Origin: Tateyamaria omphalii
GTDB lineage: Bacteria > Pseudomonadota > Alphaproteobacteria > Rhodobacterales > Rhodobacteraceae
Direction: 5' to 3'
Assembly (NCBI RefSeq): GCF_001969365.1
Contig: NZ_CP019312.1
Location: 2,976,001 to 3,040,000 of the forward strand
DNA: 64,000 nucleotides
Shown: piece by piece, positions 43,311-52,605 of the stretch
Numbering within the stretch: position 1 is the first letter of the stretch
Layout: every line of letters starts with the position of its first letter
Position numbers and translations under genes: made by a program
The notes under the pieces: model-generated
What the model was told of the DNA's origin: nothing
The model's database searches: none
Seen by the model: the letters and a program-made list of their open reading frames with translations, nothing else

Positions 43311-44465
43311 ATGGCAGACCTGTCGATTGCGGCGATCACGAAACGCTTTGGAGACACGCCGGTCCTGAAAGGTGTGTCGCTGGATGTGGCCGATGGCGAG
43401 TTTGTGTCGCTGGTGGGTCCATCGGGCTGTGGCAAGTCCACGCTGTTGCGCATCATCGCAGGCCTCGAGGCGCCGACCGCGGGCCGCGTCAGCCTGGGGG
43501 CGGTCGATGTGACGGCGATGCGCGCGGCGGACCGCAACCTGTCGATGGTTTTTCAGTCCTACGCGCTTTATCCACATCTGAGCGTGGCCGAGAATATCGC
43601 CGTTCCACTGCGCATGCGCGCTTTGACCAGTTTGCAGCGATTGCCCTTTGTGGGCCGGATCATGCCCGGCGCAAAGGCACGCATTCAGGGCATAGCCGAA
43701 CAGGTCGCGCGCGCCGCCGACATGCTGGAGATCGGTGCGCTGCTGGATCGCAAGCCCGGACAGCTGTCGGGCGGACAGCGCCAGCGCGTTGCCCTGGGCC
43801 GCGCGCTTGTCAGGGATCCGGCGGCGTTTCTGCTGGATGAGCCGTTGTCGAACCTTGATGCGAAGTTGCGTGTTCAGACGCGGGCGGAAATCGCGGAACT
43901 GCATCGCAGATTGGCCGCGACATTCATCTACGTCACCCACGATCAGGTCGAGGCGATGACGATGTCGGACCGGATCGCCGTCATGATGGGCGGTGAGATC
44001 CTGCAATGCGCGTCGCCGGAGATCATATACGAGGATCCCGACGACATGCGCGTGGCCGAATTCATCGGCTCGCCCAAGATCAACATCCTGCCGGTCGAGT
44101 GCGTGGGCGGTCAGCTGCAGCTTTTCGGCACGTCGCTGAATTGGCCGCTGCCGTACGAGACCGCGCGGGTGATGCAGCTGGGGCTGCGGCCCGAGGCGCT
44201 GCGCCTGACCCAGAGCGCACCGGTGCTGCGGGGCCATGTGGCGCATTTCGAAAACCTTGGCTCGGAAGTGTTTGCGCAGGTTGCCCTGAAGAACGACACC
44301 GCCCGTGTGACATTGCGGGCGACACCGGCAGAACGCCCGATGCTGGCGCTTGGGGCCGAGGTGGGTCTGGCGTTCGATACGCGGGCCGCGATGGTCTTTG
44401 ACGCGGACGGAAAGCGGTTGCGCAAGGTCGAAGCGATGGCCGATCCGGCCAGCGAGGTCGCATAA
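43311..44465 (+). CDS. ABC importer ATPase, UgpC/MalK-like with an internal insertion
   Basis: 384 residues. Walker A GPSGCGKST (36-44), Q-loop FQSYALYPH, signature LSGGQ (152-156), Walker B FLLDEP and H-loop YVTHDQ are intact, with a C-terminal TOBE-type regulatory domain. Between Q-loop and signature it has ~20 extra residues (SLQRLPFVGRIMPGAKARIQ) that UgpC and MalK lack. First gene of the locus; the next start follows after one base. It energises import through the two permeases downstream. Confidence 0.9.
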   Translation: MADLSIAAITKRFGDTPVLKGVSLDVADGEFVSLVGPSGCGKSTLLRIIAGLEAPTAGRVSLGAVDVTAMRAADRNLSMVFQSYALYPHLSVAENIAVPLRMRALTSLQRLPFVGRIMPGAKARIQGIAEQVARAADMLEIGALLDRKPGQLSGGQRQRVALGRALVRDPAAFLLDEPLSNLDAKLRVQTRAEIAELHRRLAATFIYVTHDQVEAMTMSDRIAVMMGGEILQCASPEIIYEDPDDMRVAEFIGSPKINILPVECVGGQLQLFGTSLNWPLPYETARVMQLGLRPEALRLTQSAPVLRGHVAHFENLGSEVFAQVALKNDTARVTLRATPAERPMLALGAEVGLAFDTRAAMVFDADGKRLRKVEAMADPASEVA

Positions 44466-44466
44466 G

Positions 44467-45435
44467 ATGGCGGTGATCGAGACAGGCGCGGGTGCGCACG
44501 CCACCCATCCCGAACACCGGCAGGCGCGCACCGCGTGGGGTCTGGCGGCCCCTGCCCTGGCATTGATGGTGCTGATCCTTCTGGTGCCCGTCGTCGTCGC
44601 CGGGGTGCTGTCGTTCAGCAACTATTCCCTGGGCAATCCCGGCTTTGACTGGGTCGGCGCGCAGAATTACGAACGCCTGTTCACCCGGTCCACCTATGAA
44701 AAGATGTTCATCGCGACCCTTACCTATGTTGTGACGGTCGTGCCGATTTCGGTGGGTCTGGGCCTTGGGGCGGCGATGCTGGTGCATTCGCTGGGCCGGA
44801 TCGGGGACATTTACAAGACGATTTACTTCCTGCCCGTGATGGCGACGCTGCTGGCCATGGCCATCGCCTGGGAGTTCATGCTGCATCCGACCATTGGCAT
44901 GGTGAACCGGACGCTGGCACTGGCGTGCGGGTCGTGGCTGGAGGCGATCCCGTTCTTTGCAAGTGGCTGTGCCGACGGCTTTCCGCTTTGGCTGGGCGAC
45001 CGGGACTATGCGATCTGGGTCGTGTGTTTCATCGGCATCTGGCAAGGGTTCGGGTTCAATATGGTGCTGTACCTTGCGGGGCTGACAAGCGTACACCGCG
45101 AGCTCTATCACGCCGCAGAGATGGACGGCGCCAAAAGCGCGTGGGAGCGGTTCCGGCTGGTCACGTGGCCGGCACTTGGACCGACAACCGTTTTTGTCGT
45201 GACCATCTCATGTATCCGTGCGTTTCAGGTGTTCGACACGATCGAGGCGTTCTGGCCGCAGGGCGGGGGGCCGAACAAGTCGGCCTATGTGATGATGTTC
45301 GCGATCTTTGAGAAGGGCGTGCAGCAGAACCTGATCGGCATCGGGTCGGCCATCACCATGCTGTTTCTTGTCTTTGTGATGTTCCTGACCCTGATCCAGC
45401 GCTGGCTGGTCGAGCGCAAGGTGCATTACGGATGA
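44467..45435 (+). CDS. ABC importer permease, UgpA/MalF-like
   Basis: 322 residues with six predicted helices and the EAA coupling loop HAAEMDGAKSAWERFRLVTWP. The loop after helix 3 is extended (LALACGSWLEAIPFFASGCADGF-type) and holds two cysteines (around residues 154 and 170) that could form a periplasmic disulfide; UgpA and MalF-type permeases of this size normally lack this. The start ATG44467 follows the ATPase stop by one base and the gene overlaps the second permease by 4 bases. Confidence 0.9.
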   Translation: MAVIETGAGAHATHPEHRQARTAWGLAAPALALMVLILLVPVVVAGVLSFSNYSLGNPGFDWVGAQNYERLFTRSTYEKMFIATLTYVVTVVPISVGLGLGAAMLVHSLGRIGDIYKTIYFLPVMATLLAMAIAWEFMLHPTIGMVNRTLALACGSWLEAIPFFASGCADGFPLWLGDRDYAIWVVCFIGIWQGFGFNMVLYLAGLTSVHRELYHAAEMDGAKSAWERFRLVTWPALGPTTVFVVTISCIRAFQVFDTIEAFWPQGGGPNKSAYVMMFAIFEKGVQQNLIGIGSAITMLFLVFVMFLTLIQRWLVERKVHYG

Positions 45436-46394
45436 CACGCGACTGGTGGAAACATCTGGTGCTGATCCTTGGCGCGATCATCGTGCTGGCGCCGTTTTAC
45501 ATGATGGTCAGCTATTCCTTCAAAAGCCCGGGCGAGATTGACCGGGGCGAAGGTGGTTTTTTCGGGCGGCAGGAGATGATGATCGACCCGCGCTGTGTCG
45601 CCCTGCGCCAGCCGGACCGCGCGGATATCGAGGCGGCGCGCGACCGCTTTCCCGGCCAGGACGACGCCGGTGTTCAGGCCGCATTGCTGGCCGAGACGGA
45701 GGCGGCATGTTCCATGCGCCCCGCCGTCTTCAACTACACCAAGGCGTTCACCGAGGCGCCGCTGATCCGCTATCTGATGAATGGTGTGATCGTCACGGTT
45801 TCGATCTTTCTGATCCAGATCGTCGTGGCGCTGCCCGCCGCCTATGCGCTGGCCAAGCTGAAGTTCTGGGGGCGCGAGGCCGTTTTTGGTCTGGTGCTGT
45901 TCTGCCTGCTGATCCCGGTCCATGCGATTGCGCTGCCGTTGTACATCATGCTGGCCAAGCTGGGGCTGACCAACACCTATGCGGCGCTGGTCGTGCCGTG
46001 GACCATATCGGTCTTTGGCATTTTCCTGATGCGCCAGTTTTTCATGACCGTGCCGGATGACCTGATTGATGCGGCCCGCATGGACGGGATGAGCGAGTTC
46101 GCCATTGTCTGGCGCGTGATGCTGCCCACAGCCATTCCGGCGCTGCTGGCCTTTGCCATTTTCAGCATCGTGGCCCATTGGAACGACTATTTCTGGCCGC
46201 GCATCGTGGTCACCGGCAACAGAGATCTGTTCACGCCGCCGCTGGGTCTGCGCGAATTCAAAGGGGACGGGGACGGGTCGTTCTTTGGCCCTATGATGGC
46301 CACCGCCACCGTCATCGTCACACCGCTGATCGTCGCGTTTTTGATCGCACAGCGCCGTTTTATCGAGGGGATCACGCTGTCTGGAATGAAGTAA
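45432..46394 (+). CDS. ABC importer permease, UgpE/MalG-like with enlarged periplasmic loop
   Basis: 320 residues, about 40 more than UgpE. After the first helix comes an inserted, charged periplasmic segment (about residues 38-97, including MMIDPRCVALRQPDRADIE and TEAACSMRP) with two cysteines. The remaining five helices and the EAA loop DAARMDGMSEFAIVWRVMLPT are conventional. The inserted loops in both permeases suggest a specialised docking surface for the binding protein. ATGA overlap with the first permease gene. Confidence 0.9.
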   Translation: MTRDWWKHLVLILGAIIVLAPFYMMVSYSFKSPGEIDRGEGGFFGRQEMMIDPRCVALRQPDRADIEAARDRFPGQDDAGVQAALLAETEAACSMRPAVFNYTKAFTEAPLIRYLMNGVIVTVSIFLIQIVVALPAAYALAKLKFWGREAVFGLVLFCLLIPVHAIALPLYIMLAKLGLTNTYAALVVPWTISVFGIFLMRQFFMTVPDDLIDAARMDGMSEFAIVWRVMLPTAIPALLAFAIFSIVAHWNDYFWPRIVVTGNRDLFTPPLGLREFKGDGDGSFFGPMMATATVIVTPLIVAFLIAQRRFIEGITLSGMK

Positions 46395-46412
46395 GGCGGG
46401 ATTGCTCCCGCC
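46395..46412. repeat. Palindromic hairpin between permease and binding-protein genes
   Basis: GGCGGGA (46395-46401), a TTGC loop and TCCCGCC (46406-46412), framed by GTAA and CTAC. The GTAAGGCG...CGCCCTAC frame matches the map-rsmD hairpin. Placed between permease and binding-protein genes, it may stabilise or attenuate the transcript so that more binding protein is made. Confidence 0.55.
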
Positions 46413-46497
46413 CTACAACCAAAGCCCCGCAAGGGGACAATCACCGGGGTCTGCCAATCGCCAAACCGTCAGGCCCCACGCAACTGGAGTAGATGTA

Positions 46498-47745
46498 ATG
46501 AAAATGACCGTAACTGCAATGGTGCTGGCCCTGTCCGCCGGTGCCGTGTTCGCCGAGGACAAGGTGACCATCGAGTTTGCCTATCCCTACAGCCACCTGT
46601 TTGACGTGACCTATGAGGCGATGATGCCCGCCTTCAGAGAGGCGCATCCGAATATCGAGGTGAAGTTTCGCGCCACATACGAATCCTACGAGGACGGCAC
46701 CAACACGGTTCTGCGCGAGGCGGTGGCCGGGAACCTTCCTGATGTCACCATGCAGGGTCTGAACCGTCAGGCCCCCCTGATCGACAAGGGCATCGCGCAG
46801 TCGCTTGAGCCGTTCATCGCCGCCGAGGCGGATTTCGAGAAAGACGGGTATCACGACGCGATGCTGTCGCTGTCGACCTTTGACGACACGGTGTACGGCC
46901 TGCCGTTTTCGGTGTCGCTGCCGGTGGGATACTACAACATGGACATCCTGCGCGAAGGCGGGATCGAGGCATTGCCGCAAACATGGGACGAGGTCATCGC
47001 CGCCTGCAAGACCATGAAGGCCAATGGTATCGACAACCCGATTTTCTGGGGATGGAACATCACCGGCAACTGGTTCATGCAGGCCCTGCTGTGGAGCCAA
47101 GACAAGGCCATTGTCGAGAACGGCACCGTGACCCTGGACAGCCCAGAGACGCTGGTGGCACTGGAGCAGATGCAGGAGATCTTTGCCGAGTGCGAGATGA
47201 AGAACCTGGAGTGGAAAGCGGCACTTGCGTCCTTTTCTGCGGGCGAGATCGGCATGATGTTCTGGTCCACCTCTGCCTTGGGCGCGGTTGAGCGGTCCCA
47301 GGGTGATTTCGAGTTGGTCACCGGCCCGTTTCCGGGACTTGACGGCGCCCCCATGGGTCTGCCTGCCGGTGGGAATGCGGCGATGCTGACCTCGACCTCG
47401 GATGATCCGGCGGTGCGCGACGCGGCGTGGACCTGGTTGAAATACATCACCTCCGGGGATGGTGCCGCCGAAGTGGCCAAGACCACCGGCTACATGCCCC
47501 CCAACAAGGCCGCGAACGAGATCATTCTGGCCAATTTCTACGAGCAGAACCCCAACAAGCAGACGGCTGTGGATCAGTTGCCGCTGCTGCGCGACTGGCT
47601 GGCCTATCCCGGTGAGAACGGGCTGGCGATCACGCAGGTGATCTATGACAGCATCGAGCGCATCGTGACGGGTGACGCCACCGATATGGAAGAGCTGCAG
47701 CAAGAGATGGTCGAGGAAGTGGCCGACCTGCTGCCCAACGGCTGA
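46498..47745 (+). CDS. ABC importer substrate-binding protein, UgpB/sugar family
   Basis: 415 residues with a signal peptide cleaved after AVFA (residue ~19) and a type-I extracellular solute-binding fold: VTIEFAYPYSHLFDV, DVTMQGLNRQAPLIDKG, YGLPFSVSLPVGYYNMDIL, SFSAGEIGMMFWSTSAL and MGLPAGGNAAMLTSTSDD. It is in the cluster that binds maltose or sn-glycerol-3-phosphate-type ligands. With phosphodiesterases following, a phosphate-containing ligand (glycerophosphodiester or similar) is a reasonable inference, not proven. Weak TGGAG upstream of ATG46498. Confidence 0.9.
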   Translation: MKMTVTAMVLALSAGAVFAEDKVTIEFAYPYSHLFDVTYEAMMPAFREAHPNIEVKFRATYESYEDGTNTVLREAVAGNLPDVTMQGLNRQAPLIDKGIAQSLEPFIAAEADFEKDGYHDAMLSLSTFDDTVYGLPFSVSLPVGYYNMDILREGGIEALPQTWDEVIAACKTMKANGIDNPIFWGWNITGNWFMQALLWSQDKAIVENGTVTLDSPETLVALEQMQEIFAECEMKNLEWKAALASFSAGEIGMMFWSTSALGAVERSQGDFELVTGPFPGLDGAPMGLPAGGNAAMLTSTSDDPAVRDAAWTWLKYITSGDGAAEVAKTTGYMPPNKAANEIILANFYEQNPNKQTAVDQLPLLRDWLAYPGENGLAITQVIYDSIERIVTGDATDMEELQQEMVEEVADLLPNG

Positions 47746-47820
47746 TCCACGATCCGGTCATCCCGCGCGAGCCGCGGGGTGACCGGTACCTGTCCAGATT
47801 TTCAAGAAAGGGGCGTGTCG

Positions 47821-48647
47821 ATGAAACTCGTCCACATCTCCGACATTCACCTGACCGTGCCCGGTGAGCAGATGGGGGACATTGATCCCCATGCGCGGTT
47901 TGCGCAGGCGTTGGGCCATGTGCAGGCCCATCACAGCGATGCCGCCCGGATCGTCATCACAGGCGACCTGACCCATTGGGGCGAGGCGGAGGCCTATGCC
48001 GCGCTGGCCGCGGCCCTTGCGGGCGTTGATCTGCCTGTGCGTCTGATGATCGGCAACCATGACGACCGCGCGGCGTTTTTGGCGGCCTTTCCCGACCATG
48101 CCCGTGACCCGAATGGCTATGTCAATCACGCCGAGGATGTGGACGATGTGCGCCTGATCTATCTGGATACATGCGCGCCAAGGACCCATGCGGGGCATTT
48201 CGGTGCCGATCGCTGCGATTGGCTGGCCGCGCAGCTTGATGATGCGGGTCGGGCGCGGCTGTTTATGCACCACAACCCCATGACGCTGGGCCTGCCCGCT
48301 GAGGACAAGATCGCGCTTGTGCCCGAAGATCGCGCCCGGTTTCGGGCTGTGGTGGGCCGGTATCACGACCGCATCGACTACATCCATTTTGGCCATGTCC
48401 ATGCGCCGATCCATGGCACGTTCTGCGATGTTCCATTTGCCAGCGTGCCGTCGACCGGCCACCAGTCCATTCCCGATCTGCGGGAGCAGGAGATGCTGAC
48501 CGGGGGCCATTGCCACCTGCCTATTGCGTCATCGTGATCGACGGGGGCGCAACCACCATTCACCAGATCCCCTTTGCCTGGGACGGGCCGGTGCAGAGGA
48601 CCGGCACCGCGTGGGAAGACTGGGCCAAGCCGGTGGCTGCGGAATGA
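47821..48647 (+). pseudogene. Class-III (CpdA/GpdQ-type) metallophosphodiesterase, frameshifted near its 3' end
   Basis: The N-terminal frame from ATG47821 encodes an intact calcineurin-like phosphoesterase: ISDIHLT, ITGDLTHWG, IGNHDDR, MHHNP and FGHVHAPIHG supply the two-metal site. After MLTGG the frame runs into HCHLPIASS and stops at 48537. One added C in GGGGGCC (48502-48508) would continue it as PLPPAYCVIVIDGG and on to PVAAE, stopping at 48647, exactly 4 bases into the next gene (ATGA). This looks like a recent one-base deletion or a sequencing error. All metal ligands precede the break, so the 238-residue product may still be active. Confidence 0.8.
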
Positions 48648-49426
48648 AGTTCATCCACCTGACCGACACCCACATTGTGGCCGACGGGCTGCTCTATGGG
48701 CAGGATCCCGGGGCGCGTCTGGCTGCGGCTGTGGCGTCGATCAATGCCGAGCATGGCGATGCGGACTTTGTCGTGGTGACCGGGGATATGACCCATTGGG
48801 GTGACGCGGCGGCCTATGCGCGTTTTGCCGCCGAGATCGGGAACCTGGATATGCCCGTGCATCTGCTGATGGGCAACCATGATGATCGGGAGGCTTTTGC
48901 GCAGGCGGTCCCGGATGCCCCGCGCGACACGGGCGGTTTTGTGCAAAGCGGGTTTGACACGGATGCGGGCCGCTTTCTGTTGCTCGACACCAAGGCGCCC
49001 GAGGGCCATGCGGGCGCCTTTTGTGCGCTCCGCCGCGACTGGTTGCGCGTGGAACTTGAGCGGACCCAGGCACCTGTCACCCTTTTCATGCACCACCCGC
49101 CGTTTCCGGTCGGGATCGCCGCCATGGATCACATCATGCTGCACGAGGCCGAGGCATTTCATGAGGTGATCGCACCGCACACCGCACGCATCCGGCACCT
49201 GTTTTTCGGGCATGTTCACCGTGCGATCTGGGGCACGTGGCGCGGCATCAGCTATTCCTGCATGCGTGGTCTGAACCATCAGGTCGCGCTTGATCTGAAC
49301 AGGGTGCGGGACCGCACGGTCGGGAATTTCGAACCACCCGCCTACGGCGTCGTCCTGCTGGGCGACGCGCAGATCATCATTCACCTGCACGACTTCGCCG
49401 ACCGCTCTGAGAGGTTCGATTTGTAG
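48644..49426 (+). CDS. Class-III (CpdA/GpdQ-type) metallophosphodiesterase, intact paralogue
   Basis: 260 residues, paralogous to the preceding protein: LTDTHIV, VTGDMTHWGD, MGNHDDRE, MHHPPFPVG and FGHVHRAIWG build the binuclear metal site. The family includes GpdQ, which hydrolyses glycerophosphodiesters and other phosphodiesters, and CpdA (cAMP). No signal peptide, so it acts on imported substrates. Position between the Ugp-like importer and the PhnDCE importer argues for a catabolic role over cAMP signalling. Confidence 0.9.
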   Translation: MKFIHLTDTHIVADGLLYGQDPGARLAAAVASINAEHGDADFVVVTGDMTHWGDAAAYARFAAEIGNLDMPVHLLMGNHDDREAFAQAVPDAPRDTGGFVQSGFDTDAGRFLLLDTKAPEGHAGAFCALRRDWLRVELERTQAPVTLFMHHPPFPVGIAAMDHIMLHEAEAFHEVIAPHTARIRHLFFGHVHRAIWGTWRGISYSCMRGLNHQVALDLNRVRDRTVGNFEPPAYGVVLLGDAQIIIHLHDFADRSERFDL

Positions 49427-49487
49427 CATCGTCCGGCCCCGGCGCCGTCCCCATCCACGACCACCCCAACCCAACCTGGAGAACCAC

Positions 49488-50357
49488 ATGACACTTAAAT
49501 CGCTGATCCTCGGTCTCGGCCTTGCCGCTGCCTCTGCCCTCGCTGTTGCGGCGGACACATGGAAACTGGCCGTCACGGACGTTGAAGGCATGGAACGCCT
49601 GCAACTCGAATGGGGTCCTTTCAAGGAGGCCCTGGAAGCTGCCACCGGCGAGACATTCGAGTTCTACGCCGTGAACTCACGCACGGCTGCGGCCGAGGCG
49701 CTGCGCGGTGAAACCGTGGACTTCGTCGTATCCGGTCCGGCGGAATATGTCGTGATCAACAAGCTGACCAACGCCGCGCCGCTGGTCGGTCTGGGCCGCC
49801 CCGACTATCACTGCGCCATCATCGTGCGCGCAGACAGCGGCATCAACGTGCCCGCTGACCTCAAGGGCAGGAAAGTGGCCTTTGGCGATATCGGGTCGAC
49901 GTCCAACATGCTGTGCCCGATGCAGGTGCTTGCAGATCACGGTGTTGATCCGGTGAACGACATCGAAAAGACCCACACCTCGCGCAACATCGCGCATGAG
50001 GCGTTGAAGGCGGGCGACGTGGATGCGCTTGGATCGAATGCGGGGTCATGGCTGAACGTCCGCAACAAGGAGACGGACCTGCCTTACGGGTTCTTCAAGA
50101 TGATCGCGCGGTCCGGTGATCTGCCCAATGACATGATCATGGTCGGTGCGCATGTGCCATCCGATGCGGCCGAGATGGTCAAGACCGCGATTCTTGAGAA
50201 CAAGGACCAGATCATCGCAGGCATCACGGCCCATGAGGAGAACGACAAATATGTCGGCATGGACCTCGTGGCGATTGATGACAGCGCCTATGATTACGTG
50301 CGGTCGATGTATTCGAATGCAGGTTACCCCCAATTCGACAATTTCATCGGTGACTGA
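49488..50357 (+). CDS. phnD: PhnD-family phosphonate-type substrate-binding protein
   Basis: 289 residues with signal peptide (cleaved after AVAA) and the PhnD/PtxB/AepX fold: FVVSGPAEYVV, GRKVAFGDIGSTSNMLCP and the IEKTHTSRNIAHEALKAGDVDALGSN pattern. Ser/Thr-rich loops (SGPAEY, GSTSN) normally hold the phosphonate oxygens. Such proteins bind phosphonates, phosphite or aminoethylphosphonate; which one cannot be told. GGAGAACC precedes ATG49488. It is the first gene of the phnDCE block. Confidence 0.9.
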   Translation: MTLKSLILGLGLAAASALAVAADTWKLAVTDVEGMERLQLEWGPFKEALEAATGETFEFYAVNSRTAAAEALRGETVDFVVSGPAEYVVINKLTNAAPLVGLGRPDYHCAIIVRADSGINVPADLKGRKVAFGDIGSTSNMLCPMQVLADHGVDPVNDIEKTHTSRNIAHEALKAGDVDALGSNAGSWLNVRNKETDLPYGFFKMIARSGDLPNDMIMVGAHVPSDAAEMVKTAILENKDQIIAGITAHEENDKYVGMDLVAIDDSAYDYVRSMYSNAGYPQFDNFIGD

Positions 50358-51168
50358 TCTTGTCGTCAAACATCGGGCTGCGCCACAAGCGCAGCCCGGA
50401 CAGGCGCCCGTGGATTTCGCGCCGGTATCGCCCGTCGACATCGAGGCGCGCGGGGTCGCAAAACGCTTTGGCGAAACGCCGATTTTCTCGGATGTGAGTT
50501 TTCGACTGGCGCGGGGTGAGGCTGTGGCGCTTGTCGGAGCCAACGGCGCCGGCAAGTCCACCCTGCTGCGCTGCCTGATGGGGTTGATCCCGGTCAGCGG
50601 CGGCAGCGTTCACCTGCTGGGCCAAGAGACCAACGCCATCAAGGCGCGGGCGCTGCGCGACGTGCGGTCCCAGGTTGGCCTCGTGTCTCAGAAGCACAAC
50701 CTCGTGCCGCGCCTGTCTGTCCTGTCGAACGTGGTGCATGGGCTGCTTGGCACGTCGCCGGGTCTACGCCATTGGAGCCATGTTCTGGCCCCGGAGATGT
50801 CACGCAGGGCGGCCCTGCACGCGCTGGACCGGGTTGGCATGGCGGGCTTTGCCCAGCGGCGCGCGGATCGTCTTTCCGGCGGACAATCACAGCGGGTCGC
50901 CATTGCCCGCGCGATCGTAGCGGCGCCCAAGGTGCTCTTTGCAGACGAACCCTGCGCATCGCTTGACCCGTCCGCCGGCGCGGATGTGATGGACCTGTTG
51001 TTTCGGCTGGTCCGCGACCAAGGGGTCACGGTTGTGTTCACGTCCCACAATATCGACCACGCGCTGAAATATGGAAACCGCGTGCTGGGCTTGGCGCACG
51101 GGCGCCTACAGCTTGATGCAACCGCCGCGTCCCTGGTCGCGCAGGATCTTCGGGGGCTTTATGACTGA
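50350..51168 (+). CDS. phnC: PhnC-type ABC importer ATPase
   Basis: 272 residues. Walker A GANGAGKS (63-70), signature LSGGQSQR, Walker B VLFADEP and H-loop TSHNID are present, in the phosphonate-transporter subfamily (KHNLVPRLSVLSNVVHGLLG). GTG50350 overlaps the phnD stop by 8 bases; it gives an N-terminal extension (~30 residues, Pro/Ala-rich) before the conserved IEARGVAKRFG, so a GTG at 50410 is an alternative start. Followed by an 8-base overlap with the permease. Confidence 0.87.
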   Translation: MTDLVVKHRAAPQAQPGQAPVDFAPVSPVDIEARGVAKRFGETPIFSDVSFRLARGEAVALVGANGAGKSTLLRCLMGLIPVSGGSVHLLGQETNAIKARALRDVRSQVGLVSQKHNLVPRLSVLSNVVHGLLGTSPGLRHWSHVLAPEMSRRAALHALDRVGMAGFAQRRADRLSGGQSQRVAIARAIVAAPKVLFADEPCASLDPSAGADVMDLLFRLVRDQGVTVVFTSHNIDHALKYGNRVLGLAHGRLQLDATAASLVAQDLRGLYD

Positions 51169-51964
51169 CGTCGCACCGCCCCGCTTGGAACGGCCGTCTG
51201 CCATCGGGTTTCTGGGCTATGCCGTTGGCCTTGTGATCGTCTTCTGGTGTCTTGCGGGCGCGGGTTTCTCGCTTGAAAAAGTGGCGAGCGCACCGCCCCG
51301 CTTTGCCGATTTCGCGGCGCGCGCGTTCCCGCCGAACCTGGAGCCCGAAGTGCTTGGGCGGCTCGGATGGAAAATGGTTGAAACGCTTCAGATTGCGGTG
51401 GCAGGCGCGGTGATTGGCGTGGTCCTGTCGGTGCCGGTTGCGCTGTTGGCGGCACGCGGGCTGATCGCCGCCCCTTGGGTCAACCAGATCGTGCGCACCA
51501 TCCTTGGGTTCATTCGTGCGGTGCCCGACATTGCCTGGGCGCTGGTGTTTGTTGTGGCCGTCGGGCTTGGTCCCTTTGCCGGTATGCTCGCCATTGTGAT
51601 CGACACGGTCGGATTTTGCGGACGCTTTTTTGCTGACGATATGGAGGCGACCGACAAGGGCCCTGCCGAAAGCCTGACGGCGACTGGCGCGCGCAAGATC
51701 GACGTGGTTGCCTGTGCGACCATCCCCGGGACGATGCCTGCCTTTATCTCGACCGCGCTTTATGCGCTGGAAAAAGCCGTGCGCTCGTCAACGATCCTTG
51801 GCCTTGTGGGTGCAGGCGGGATCGGCATTGAACTGAAGGTCGGCTTTGACCTTTTCGACTATCCCACGGCGATGACCGTGATCCTGATGATCGCCGTTGT
51901 CGTGATCGGGATCGAACACCTGAGCGGCTGGGCCCGCATGAGGATCATAGGAGAACAAAGGTGA
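51161..51964 (+). CDS. phnE: PhnE-type ABC importer permease
   Basis: 267 residues with six predicted helices and the PhnE coupling region PAESLTATGARKIDVVACATIPG. MVETLQIAVAGAVIGVVLSVP and FIRAVPDIAWALVFVVAVGLGPF are classic PhnE stretches. One permease gene only, so it should form a homodimer. Starts 8 bases before phnC ends and overlaps the methyltransferase start (GTGA). Confidence 0.92.
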   Translation: MTDVAPPRLERPSAIGFLGYAVGLVIVFWCLAGAGFSLEKVASAPPRFADFAARAFPPNLEPEVLGRLGWKMVETLQIAVAGAVIGVVLSVPVALLAARGLIAAPWVNQIVRTILGFIRAVPDIAWALVFVVAVGLGPFAGMLAIVIDTVGFCGRFFADDMEATDKGPAESLTATGARKIDVVACATIPGTMPAFISTALYALEKAVRSSTILGLVGAGGIGIELKVGFDLFDYPTAMTVILMIAVVVIGIEHLSGWARMRIIGEQR

Positions 51965-52605
51965 AGACGGACACCGCAGACCAGCACTGGAATGACCAAT
52001 GGGCTGGCATTGAGGCCGGTAGCAAGTGGCTGGCGCCGGAAGAGGACGTCAAGGCGTGGGCCGCAGGCCTTGGGCCCAGGTCCCGCATTCTGGATCTGGG
52101 GGCGGGCGTTGGCCGGCATGCGCTGTGGCTTGCGGCGCAGGGGTTCAACGTCACCGCGCTGGACGCGGCCCCTTGCGGTCTTGCCGAAATCGACAAGGCG
52201 GGACGTGTCGACACCGTTTTGTCCCGCATGGACACGCTGCCATTCGAGGATCGCAGCTTTGACCATATCCTGAGCTGGAACGTCATTTATCACGGAGATG
52301 AGGATGTTCTGTTGCGCACAATCAGCGAAATACGGCGCGTTCTGACGCCTGGTGGCAGTTACATGGGTACGATGCTGTCAAACCGGCGCCTGCCCCATGA
52401 ACAGGCCAAGTATCCGGGCCGCGCCATCAGCCGCAACACCTGGGTGTTCGATGCACCCGGCACGGACAAGGTCCATCCACACTACTTCTGCTCGGCTGCG
52501 GACCTCCTGGCCTTGTTCTCCGGCTTTGAGTGCCGCAAGCTGGAAGACCGGGAGCATGAGACACCCGGCTCGTGGCACTGGCACCTCACACTGGAACGGC
52601 TTTGA
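51961..52605 (+). CDS. SAM-dependent methyltransferase of the phn-like operon
   Basis: 214 residues, class I methyltransferase (UbiE/Methyltransf_11 type): motif I ILDLGAGVGRHALWLA, motif II region MDTLPFEDRSFDHILS and post-motif EIRRVLTPGG. GTG start coupled to phnE by a 4-base overlap; phnM starts directly after its stop (TGAATG). Small-molecule methyltransferases are not part of the classical C-P lyase set, so its presence between phnE and phnM is notable. Substrate unknown. Confidence 0.87.
   Translation: MKTDTADQHWNDQWAGIEAGSKWLAPEEDVKAWAAGLGPRSRILDLGAGVGRHALWLAAQGFNVTALDAAPCGLAEIDKAGRVDTVLSRMDTLPFEDRSFDHILSWNVIYHGDEDVLLRTISEIRRVLTPGGSYMGTMLSNRRLPHEQAKYPGRAISRNTWVFDAPGTDKVHPHYFCSAADLLALFSGFECRKLEDREHETPGSWHWHLTLERL

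Noticed and set aside
42339-44621. 760-codon minus-strand frame extending the LysR gene through the ABC ATPase
   Set aside because: The LysR domain starts at 43202 with a strong Shine-Dalgarno; upstream codons are antisense to the ATPase.
48524-48643. Longer start for the second phosphodiesterase
   Set aside because: The extension overlaps the broken end of the first phosphodiesterase in another frame; ATG48644 begins exactly at the conserved MKFIHLTDTH-type sequence.
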